Positions 31,277 through 38,331 of a DNA stretch of 64,000 bases are shown one piece after another. Below the pieces are notes generated by a model, which saw only the letters and a program-made list of their open reading frames with translations, ran no database searches and was not told the origin of the DNA. The stretch's first letter is position 1. Every line of letters starts with the position of its first letter. The stretch is from Occallatibacter riparius. GTDB lineage: Bacteria > Acidobacteriota > Terriglobia > Terriglobales > Acidobacteriaceae. A program made the translations under genes and the position numbers. Location: assembly GCF_025264625.1 (NCBI RefSeq), contig NZ_CP093313.1:5890001-5954000 (forward strand), given 5' to 3'.

Positions 31277-32494
31277 ATGTCCGAAAACGAAATCGAAACA
31301 ACGAACCGCAGCCATCCACCCGCTGTGATCGCCGGCTTCTCCGCCTGGCTGCTCGACGCGTTCGATTTCTTTTTGGTCACGTTCTGCCTCACCGCGATGG
31401 CGCACGATTTCGGCAAGACTGTCCCACAGATGTCGTGGGTGATTGCGATGACCATGATCCTGCGGCCGGTTGGAGGAGCCCTCTTCGGCCTGCTCGCGGA
31501 CAGGTATGGCCGCCGCATTCCGCTCATGATCAACATGGGCTTTTTCGCCGTCGCGGGCGTGCTTACGGGCATTGTGCCCAACTACACCGCACTCCTCATT
31601 GTGCGGGGCCTGTTCGGCATCGTTATGGGCGGCACCTGGGGCGTGGGCGCCTCGCTCGCCATGGAAGGCGCACCGACTCATCGGCGCGGTCTGCTATCAG
31701 GCCTGCTGCAAGAGGGCTACGCTGCGGGGAACGTGCTCGCCGCTGGCTTTTACTTCTTCTGCTTTCACAGCCTCGGCTGGCGCATGCTTTTCATCCTGTC
31801 GAGCGTGCCGGCAATTCCGCTTATGCTCTACGTCCTGTTCTTCGTGAAGGAATCCGCGGTCTGGAAGCATTCCAAAACGCCCCGGCTTACGTGGTCAGAG
31901 CAGCACCAGGAAGTGCTTCGCCATTGGAGGCTCTTCGTTTACCTGCTCATCTTTATGACGGCTATGCTGTTCGCGTCGCACGGCACGCAGGACTTGTACC
32001 CCACCTTCCTCGAGCGCCAGTGGCACTTTGGACCCGAGCGCAAGGCCGCGATTACGGCGATTTCGGCTGTGGGAGCGATTCTCGGTGGGCTAGTATTCGG
32101 CTGGTTCTCTGATAGAGCAGGACGCCGCCGCGCCATCATTACCGCGTTTGTGCTGGCTGCACTCGTGATTCCCATCTGGGCTTACGCGCCCAACCAGGCG
32201 CTGCTCATCACCGGCGCATTCCTCATGCAGTTCATGGTGCAGGGAGCGTGGGGAGTGATCCCAGCACACCTCTCCGAGCTCTCGCCTGACTCCGTTCGAG
32301 CATTATTGCCGGGCTTCGCGTATCAGACTGCGGGCGTCATCGCGAGCGCGGCTCCGCCCATTGAGGCGCTTTACGCGCAGAAGACCAGCTATGGCACAGC
32401 GCTCGCGCTCACCGCCATTGTTGTCTTTGTCGTTGCTTCGGTCATGGCGTGGCTCGGGAAGGAGCGCCACGGGCAGCGCTTCGGCGCGGCCTAG
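31277..32494 (+). CDS. MFS transporter, carboxylate/sialate:H+ symporter-like
   Basis: A 405-residue major facilitator protein with about 12 helices. FSAWLLDAFDFFLVTFCL is helix 1, with the Asp pair common in the sialate/lactate symporter branch. GLLADRYGRRIPLM is the loop 2-3 signature, repeated as GWFSDRAGRRRAI in the second half. Likely substrates are organic acids or acidic sugars. Its TAG stop and that of the convergent DUF6496 gene share the same CTAG tetramer at 32491-32494. Confidence 0.85.
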   Translation: MSENEIETTNRSHPPAVIAGFSAWLLDAFDFFLVTFCLTAMAHDFGKTVPQMSWVIAMTMILRPVGGALFGLLADRYGRRIPLMINMGFFAVAGVLTGIVPNYTALLIVRGLFGIVMGGTWGVGASLAMEGAPTHRRGLLSGLLQEGYAAGNVLAAGFYFFCFHSLGWRMLFILSSVPAIPLMLYVLFFVKESAVWKHSKTPRLTWSEQHQEVLRHWRLFVYLLIFMTAMLFASHGTQDLYPTFLERQWHFGPERKAAITAISAVGAILGGLVFGWFSDRAGRRRAIITAFVLAALVIPIWAYAPNQALLITGAFLMQFMVQGAWGVIPAHLSELSPDSVRALLPGFAYQTAGVIASAAPPIEALYAQKTSYGTALALTAIVVFVVASVMAWLGKERHGQRFGAA

Positions 32495-32895
32495 CTGGTC
32501 TTTCGCTTGCGCGCCGCGCTCTTCGCCTGCCGTGACAGCGCCTCGTGACTCACCGTCGACTTCGGCTCGCGCTTCAAGACCTTCTCACGCGCACGGCTCC
32601 GAGCGTTGCTCTTCTCCCTGGTTTCGGGATCTTTCTGGCCCTTCTCATAATCGCGCTCGGCTTTTTGCCGGGTCGATGCGCTCGCCTTGCCCTTCGCAGG
32701 CGGTTTCAGCGGAATCCCCGCCCGGCGCGCCTCGCTTAAACCGATGGCTATCGCCTGCTTCGCAGAGCGTGCGCCGTGCTTTCCTTCGCGCACATGCTGA
32801 ATTTCCTCGTGGACAAACTCGCCCGCTGCGGTTGTGGGAGACTTCCCTTCCCGCAGATCTTCTTTCGCCCGTTCAACTGTCTCCTTCTCCGGCAT
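32491..32895 (-). CDS. DUF6496-type small basic protein
   Basis: A 134-residue, strongly charged protein. The first ~60 residues (EDLREGKSPTTAAGEFVHEEIQHVREGKHGARSAKQAIAIGLSEARRAG in spaced blocks) match a small bacterial family often annotated as DUF6496. The rest is a Lys/Arg/Ser-rich tail without clear fold, suggestive of nucleic-acid binding. No membrane or export signal. Function unknown. It sits among other small stress-type genes. Confidence 0.75.
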   Translation of the reverse strand: MPEKETVERAKEDLREGKSPTTAAGEFVHEEIQHVREGKHGARSAKQAIAIGLSEARRAGIPLKPPAKGKASASTRQKAERDYEKGQKDPETREKSNARSRAREKVLKREPKSTVSHEALSRQAKSAARKRKTS

Positions 32896-32922
32896 GGTGT
32901 ACTCCCTCCGTCGACCCTGTGG

Positions 32923-33072
32923 TCAATGCTTCTTGAAGTACTGGACCTCGCGTTCGTGCTGCCGCGCCTTTTCAAGGCTCGAGAACGTGCCGAGGTTACG
33001 GCGCTTGCCGGTCGAGGCGTCCTTCTTCCGGCTGTAGAGGCGATACTCTCCCGATTTGAGTTTCCTGATCAT
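32923..33072 (-). CDS. Conserved 49-residue basic protein
   Basis: A 49-residue ORF from the ATG at 33072. It begins MIRKLKSGEYRLYSRKKD, continues TGKRRNLGTFSSLEKARQHE and ends VQYFKKH. I recognise it as a small conserved protein seen in several phyla with near-constant length. The shape (short beta hairpin, then a helix, rich in Lys/Arg) suggests nucleic-acid binding, resembling an AP2/integrase-arm-like fold; this is inference. The frame stays open upstream to 33534, antisense to the YciF-like gene, but that part is not conserved-looking. It is only 27 bp from the DUF6496 gene on the same strand. Confidence 0.75.
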   Translation of the reverse strand: MIRKLKSGEYRLYSRKKDASTGKRRNLGTFSSLEKARQHEREVQYFKKH

Positions 33073-33226
33073 GTTCTGAGTAGATGCGGGGCCGATTTTG
33101 GAGATCGCTTCGTCTGCCGGATTCCAGCGACGCCCGGCCCATTCGCCGGCCAGGAGAGTCCATCGGCAACATGGCGCCTTCGGCGTGCATCCCACAACGC
33201 GAGGGGAACCCCTGTGGAGGAACGAT

Positions 33227-33727
33227 ATGCCGAAAGTCGACACAGTCGATAAGTTGTTCATGAACGAGTTGAAGGATCTGTATTCAGCAGAGAAGCAAAT
33301 CACGCGGGCATTGCCCAAAATGGCGAAGGCCGCTACGACAGAGGAATTGCGGCAGGCATTCGAGACCCACCTGGAAGAGACGCGGGGCCATATCGAGCGC
33401 CTCGACCGGGTGTTTGAGATTCTCGGCGCCAAGGCGAGCGCCAAGACCTGCCAGGGTATGAAGGGTCTCATTGAAGAGGGCGCCGAGATGATTGAAGAGG
33501 CGGAAGAAGGCGAGGTTCGCGATGCCGGCCTCATCTCGGCTGCGCAGCGCGTCGAGCATTACGAGATGGCTGCATATGGCACCGTGCGGACGATCGCACA
33601 GCAGATGGGCCAGCAAGAAGTGGCGGACCTGCTGCAGCAGACACTGGATGAAGAAGGCAAGACGGACAAACTGCTGACCAAGATCGCCATGCGCGTCAAC
33701 AAGGAGGCGCAGCGGAAGGCAGCCTGA
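33227..33727 (+). CDS. YciF-like ferritin-fold stress protein (DUF892)
   Basis: A 166-residue four-helix protein of the YciE/YciF family. KLFMNELKDLYSAEKQITRALPKM is the hallmark first helix, followed by LEETRGHIERLDRVFEILG and VEHYEMAAYGTVRTIAQQMG. The Glu and His residues in these helices form a putative di-iron site. The start at 33227 is fixed by GGAGG at 33216-33220. Family members are induced by osmotic and general stress. A GC-rich stem-loop follows at 33752-33785. Confidence 0.92.
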   Translation: MPKVDTVDKLFMNELKDLYSAEKQITRALPKMAKAATTEELRQAFETHLEETRGHIERLDRVFEILGAKASAKTCQGMKGLIEEGAEMIEEAEEGEVRDAGLISAAQRVEHYEMAAYGTVRTIAQQMGQQEVADLLQQTLDEEGKTDKLLTKIAMRVNKEAQRKAA

Positions 33728-33816
33728 GGGATGTGACTCGGTTTTCGGTCGTCAGCCTCAGCTGCGGCAAACAGCTGAAGGCTGATGGCTGAGCCGTCTC
33801 CTTATACACTTGCAGC

Positions 33817-34530
33817 ATGATCCAGGTCCTTCGTCCCATCCCCGCTGAACAAATCAAGCTCATTGTCTTCGACCTGGATGGTACGCTCATTGATTCTGCG
33901 CGCGACCTCTGCAACTCCGTCAATGCTGCGCTGGAGCACATGGGCCGGCCGCACCTGGATGATCACATCATTGCAAGCTTTGTGGGCAATGGCGCCCCCA
34001 TGCTGGTGAGGCGCTCACTGGCGGTCGAGAACGGCGTCGCGCCCGACGAGATCCATGACGAAGAACTCGCCACGGCATATAACTTCTTCCTCACCCACTA
34101 CCGTGAGCACAAGCTCGATTTCACTTACGCGTACGAGGGCGTGCTTGATTCGCTAGCCGCGCTCGCCGCGCCGAACGGCGTCGCCAGAAAGCTTGCTGTG
34201 CTGACCAACAAGCCTGTACGCCCTGCGCGCGCCATCTGCGAGGGGCTTGGCATGAATTGCTTTTTCCGGATCTATGGCGGGGATAGTTTTCCCCTCAAGA
34301 AGCCGGATCCCCTGGGACTTCGCACCATCATGCAGGAGGCCGCCGCGGCACCACACGAGACGCTCATGATCGGGGACAGCAAGGTGGACGTGCTTACCGC
34401 GCGCAACGCCGGCGCGTGGAGCCTCGGCTGCCATTTCGGTTTCGGCCCGCAGAACCTGATGGAAGTCCCGCCCGATGTCGTGGTGGATTCGGCAGCCGAG
34501 TGGACGGCGGCGCTTGCCGCCGGACATTGA
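33817..34530 (+). CDS. gph: HAD family phosphatase, phosphoglycolate-phosphatase-like
   Basis: A 237-residue HAD hydrolase. Motif I is VFDLDGTLIDSARDL with the nucleophilic Asp, motif II is LAVLTNKP, motif III the Lys of FPLKKPDPLGL, and motif IV GDSKVDVLTARNAG. A helical cap between I and II marks subclass IA. The best match is phosphoglycolate phosphatase, which removes 2-phosphoglycolate from DNA repair or oxygenase side reactions. Related PpaX or sugar-phosphatase activity cannot be excluded. Confidence 0.85.
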   Translation: MIQVLRPIPAEQIKLIVFDLDGTLIDSARDLCNSVNAALEHMGRPHLDDHIIASFVGNGAPMLVRRSLAVENGVAPDEIHDEELATAYNFFLTHYREHKLDFTYAYEGVLDSLAALAAPNGVARKLAVLTNKPVRPARAICEGLGMNCFFRIYGGDSFPLKKPDPLGLRTIMQEAAAAPHETLMIGDSKVDVLTARNAGAWSLGCHFGFGPQNLMEVPPDVVVDSAAEWTAALAAGH

Positions 34531-34542
34531 GTCAGGGATGAG

Positions 34543-36759
34543 CTATTCAGGCCGCAGAACCCGTCGCTCCTGACGGGGGGTCTCCTCGAAGCGCAGAGGC
34601 CCAGGTTCATCCAGGCCTTGTATCAGGCGCTCGGAGAAGATCTTCGCGAACGTGTAGATGGCCTGCATGGGGTTGGCACCTACAGATGTAGGGAAGATGC
34701 TGCTGTCCATGACGTATAGATTGGGAATCTCCTGCTGAGTCTGCACATTCCACACGCGCTGCCTTGCTGACACTACTGAAGTAGCTGCCGAGCTTCCGCT
34801 CTTATTCGAGGCTTGTAAGTGGGCCGAGGTGAGAAGCGTGCGATTCGGAATGAACTGCAGGTTCGTTTCGACCATGTCGGCCTGTTCAATGCTAGTGAGA
34901 TAGACGCCGGTCATGGGATCGAAATTATCAGCGCCAAGGAAGTTCTCATTCGATGGGATGATGACCTCGTAGGCGCCCGCGAGGAACATCATGCGGATGG
35001 CAAGCGCAACGCCCGTGCGGAAGCGCTGTTTGTCTCCCTCGCTCAGCGCATAATCGAGGACCACGGAACCATCTGAATCGAGCCGCACGCGGTTATCGTC
35101 AGAGGGGGTGTCGACGAGCATCACGCCGAAGCCGGCTGACTGGTTGAACTGGGTGATGCGATTGTAGACTTGTTCCCCACTGCCAGGAATCAGCAGCGCG
35201 CCATAAGCCGGCAGTCCCGACATAGTCTCAAAGATGAAGCCAGGAGCGACTCCGAAGGCGTCGAGGAATGTTGCGCTGTCGAGGCCGTCGAGCAGGTTGA
35301 TCGTTTCATTGAACCTGCCAATCAGCGGGAACGATGGGTGCATGATCAACCCGCGCCCGATGCGAGGATTGTCCACCGCGGGCGTGTTCTTCGCCGAGTT
35401 CAGGAGGATGCGCGCCGAGCCGATGGTTCCTGCCGAGAGAATCACGTTTCGCGCATTGATGGTAACGGTGAACCCCTGCGGGAGACCGAGCTGACAGGGA
35501 TCGACGATGGTGTTTCCATATGTGGTCCATGGCACATTCGCCACGAGCGACACACCTGATGCACGCACGGAGCCATCGGGGCCATCTGGAGCAAACAAAA
35601 CATCCTGCACACTCACGTCAGGAATCACTGCCAAGGGATTCTCTGGCACGCCCATCGCTCCAACAATCAACTGCCGCGCCGCATCGCGCTTACAGGTGAC
35701 CGGCGACGGAGATAGGTCGGACTGAAATCGGTTCAGGTGGTATAGCGATGGATTTACTCCCAACCCAACCGCGCCATCCCAAAGTACGCGGTTGTCTCGA
35801 TTCAGTTCACACTGGGTTACTTCGCGCGTAGCGATTGCGTTGCGGACCCACTGGTACGCCGCGGCGAGCCGTTCCTGGGTGTAGAAGCGACCATCGATCC
35901 ATCCCTGGTCGATCCAGTTCGCGATGCGAGCCTGAATGGTCCCTTCGAGGGGTGAAAAGGCAAGGTCGATGTTGACCGTCGTTCCGCCGCCCATGGCCTG
36001 CCCACTCCGCACCAGGACTCCGTTGTCAGAAGTGGCAGCGATGTTGTTCTTGTACATCAGTGCGGAGTAACTCATAGTGTCCATCGATCCCCAAACCACG
36101 AAGGGCCCCTGCTCGATGAGAACCACCCTCTTGCCGGCCTTCTGTAACTCTGTCGCAACCGTGGCACCGCCGGGCCCGCTGCCGATGACGAGATAGTCGA
36201 TGACTCCGTCTTTGGCGGATATAGTCTTTGTGGCCGAGTCATAAGTTAACCAGTTCGGACCGATAGCCGGATAATTGAATTTCGAGTAGATGGCAATGTC
36301 ATCGACAAAGGTCTTCGGGTTGTCGATCGCCGTGAGCGGAACGGCCAGGGGCAGGTCCCAGATACCCGAAAGATAGGCTTCGCGAATCAGCATGGCGAAC
36401 CTGACCGATTCCGGCCCGCACTCGCCTTCGAAGAGGTATGAGAGCACCTGCGATGCTGCCTCCACCGGCAGGCTGCCGATGCCTCCTGGAGTTGCCAGCC
36501 ACTGCTGTACCGATGAATTGGTCGAATTCTGCAGACACTGATAGAAAGGGAGGCCCTGCGGCGCCGTCATCCCTTCGAGGACTCTCAGAAAGGTTGACTG
36601 GCTGAAGGCTTCCAGCATGCCCGCGCTTACCTGCGTCGCGATCGCCTGAATTTCGGGGAGTATCTGCGGCGGGATGGGAAGTTGTTCAACCGGGAACCAA
36701 AGGGTAAAGAGGACTGCATGCGTCTGCGCCACAGGCGCAGGAACTGACGACGTACCCAT
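34543..36759 (-). CDS. GMC oxidoreductase, long-chain fatty alcohol oxidase-like
   Basis: A 738-residue flavoprotein. An N-terminal region of ~190 residues precedes the FAD Rossmann motif YLVIGSGPGGATVATELQKAG. GQAMGGGTTVNIDLAFSP and ILSAGTIGSARILLNSAK are GMC signatures. The C-terminal domain ends with TSAHLQASN, carrying the active-site His, and NLYVMDSSIFPTSVGANPM. Size and N-terminal extension fit the FAO branch, which oxidises long-chain alcohols with oxygen. I start at the ATG at 36759 (GAGG 5 bases upstream) over an in-frame TTG at 36792. It diverges from a lipase at 37076, a plausible partner. Confidence 0.85.
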   Translation of the reverse strand: MGTSSVPAPVAQTHAVLFTLWFPVEQLPIPPQILPEIQAIATQVSAGMLEAFSQSTFLRVLEGMTAPQGLPFYQCLQNSTNSSVQQWLATPGGIGSLPVEAASQVLSYLFEGECGPESVRFAMLIREAYLSGIWDLPLAVPLTAIDNPKTFVDDIAIYSKFNYPAIGPNWLTYDSATKTISAKDGVIDYLVIGSGPGGATVATELQKAGKRVVLIEQGPFVVWGSMDTMSYSALMYKNNIAATSDNGVLVRSGQAMGGGTTVNIDLAFSPLEGTIQARIANWIDQGWIDGRFYTQERLAAAYQWVRNAIATREVTQCELNRDNRVLWDGAVGLGVNPSLYHLNRFQSDLSPSPVTCKRDAARQLIVGAMGVPENPLAVIPDVSVQDVLFAPDGPDGSVRASGVSLVANVPWTTYGNTIVDPCQLGLPQGFTVTINARNVILSAGTIGSARILLNSAKNTPAVDNPRIGRGLIMHPSFPLIGRFNETINLLDGLDSATFLDAFGVAPGFIFETMSGLPAYGALLIPGSGEQVYNRITQFNQSAGFGVMLVDTPSDDNRVRLDSDGSVVLDYALSEGDKQRFRTGVALAIRMMFLAGAYEVIIPSNENFLGADNFDPMTGVYLTSIEQADMVETNLQFIPNRTLLTSAHLQASNKSGSSAATSVVSARQRVWNVQTQQEIPNLYVMDSSIFPTSVGANPMQAIYTFAKIFSERLIQGLDEPGPLRFEETPRQERRVLRPE

Positions 36760-36963
36760 AAACACCTCATCGGGATAATTTGAGGGTAACAACGTCTGGG
36801 GAAAGATGCGGAAAGGAATTCAGGCGAGACTGCAACGAGCTCAAAAGTGCTGTCAGCATACCACCTGAAAGAAGAGTCGGCAATCAGCCCGGCTGTTACC
36901 TGTGAATAGAGCATGAACAAGCGGGTGAGTTAGACGTTAGTCAGAGGCCATAGATGAATTTAT

Positions 36964-36992
36964 TTGTCCACACTGCTACGCGGTGTTATGAT
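36964..36992 (+). promoter_or_regulatory. Sigma-70-type promoter for the lipase gene
   Basis: TTGTCC at 36964-36969 and TATGAT at 36987-36992 are separated by exactly 17 bp. The -10 lies about 84 bp before the lipase ATG. The rest of the ~315 bp between the two divergent genes (36760-37075) shows no other clear structure. Confidence 0.6.
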
Positions 36993-37075
36993 TCCGTTCT
37001 CCCCGGATCCGACCGTTATTCACTCACAGACTATTACTGCATGACTCAGCATTGAGCATCCGAATGGAGAATGCA

Positions 37076-38173
37076 ATGGCTAACGCCTGGCCGGACTCTG
37101 CCATAATGATGACGCTTGCCGGAATCGCCTATTCGAGCGATATTCCAGGGCAGCTCAAGAACACCGACTACGCAACCCAGGGCGACTGGTCGGTTGTTTG
37201 GGGACCTGTCGACGACTCCTATGGGAATCTGGCGTACGTTGCAGTAAGCGCATCGACGGGGAAGTATGCGTTGGTAGTGCGTGGCAGCGAAACCAGCTTC
37301 AGCTGGGACACGCTCTACAACTGGTTCTACAACCTCTACGTGACGTGGCAAAACCCCTGGCCATATTTCCCCACCCAACCTCAGGCCATGCTCTCCTACG
37401 GCTCTTGGGTGCAGGCGACGCAACTCACCCTTGCCTCGTGGAACGGCCAAACGCTCGGCCAGTTTCTCACAGAGAGCGTGCCCAAGGACGCTGTTCTGGC
37501 TCTGACCGGACACAGCCTGGGAGGCAATCTGGTATCTGTGCTGGCCTCATGGATCTCGTCTCTTCGTGGACCTGACGGCTCGCAACCTGATCCCAACACG
37601 GAGGTCTACACCTTCGCGGCGCCGAGCGCTGGAAACGAAGCGTTTGCCATTGGTTTCAATGCGCGTTTTCCGAAGAGCTACCGCTACTGGAACACTCTGG
37701 ACGCGGTTCCTCACGCGTGGGATCGGCTGCTCGATCTGCTCTCCCTCTATGACAGCATCGGGATCACCACTCCTTCTTGGATTTGGGATGCGGTGGTGGG
37801 GCTCGAGACTGCTTTGGTCGCCAGCGAGGTGTACTACGGCTCCTACTATCTGCAGCCAAATGCGAACGGCAATCCGCTCACCGGGAGCCTGATCGAGTTG
37901 AACAGTGACTACCTGGCAGAAGTCGCATATCAGCATGGTACAAACGTATACCTCGGGTTGTTGGGCGCGCCACTCCTGAAGCAAAGGATAAACATCCTGG
38001 CGGCGGCGGCATTCGAGCCCACCGCGCATCTGCCGCGGCCAAAACCAATTGAGCGCGCAGCCGTACGGGCTTCCACCGCCAAGCCGCTCGCCGGACTGCC
38101 GAACCCTGGACTGAGTGGATTCCCCGGGATCAGGACCTTTGCTGGTCATCCCCGAAACCGCTCTGGCTTCTAG
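37076..38173 (+). CDS. Lipase, class 3 family
   Basis: A 365-residue alpha/beta hydrolase. IAYSSDIPGQ and YALVVRGSETSFSWDTLYNW form the early core and oxyanion region, VLALTGHSLGGNLVSVLAS the nucleophile elbow, and YTFAAPSAGNEAF follows as in fungal-type class 3 lipases. The acid may be the Asp of YWNTLDAVPHAW. No signal peptide is obvious. The ATG at 37076 is chosen because GGAG lies 6-7 bases upstream; in-frame TTG 37052 and ATG 37064 are alternatives. The C-terminal 60 residues are low-complexity and Pro/Gly-rich. It would release fatty acids from esters. Confidence 0.82.
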   Translation: MANAWPDSAIMMTLAGIAYSSDIPGQLKNTDYATQGDWSVVWGPVDDSYGNLAYVAVSASTGKYALVVRGSETSFSWDTLYNWFYNLYVTWQNPWPYFPTQPQAMLSYGSWVQATQLTLASWNGQTLGQFLTESVPKDAVLALTGHSLGGNLVSVLASWISSLRGPDGSQPDPNTEVYTFAAPSAGNEAFAIGFNARFPKSYRYWNTLDAVPHAWDRLLDLLSLYDSIGITTPSWIWDAVVGLETALVASEVYYGSYYLQPNANGNPLTGSLIELNSDYLAEVAYQHGTNVYLGLLGAPLLKQRINILAAAAFEPTAHLPRPKPIERAAVRASTAKPLAGLPNPGLSGFPGIRTFAGHPRNRSGF

Positions 38174-38201
38174 CAAGTCTAAAGTCCCGATCTGGGCACA
38201 G

Positions 38202-38245
38202 CTGCGCGCATCCGTTTTGACGGGATGCGCGCAGTGGCGCGTTTG
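38202..38245 (+). terminator. Terminator after lipase gene
   Basis: Stem CTGCGCGCATCC (38202-38213) / GGATGCGCGCAG (38223-38234), 12 bp, with a 9-base loop. The tail TGGCGCGTTTG has only a short T run. It lies 28 bp past the lipase stop. Confidence 0.65.
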
Positions 38246-38331
38246 CAAAACTTAACATCCGGCGTAACCTGCCAATTGATAACCTTTACATTGCTGTCAT
38301 GTTCTTTTGAACCTCTCGTCTGGAGCTGGTA

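Noticed and set aside
33073..33534. Longer N-terminus for the 49-residue protein
   Set aside because: The upstream part is antisense to the YciF-like gene and looks random; the family is short and begins with MIRKLKSG.
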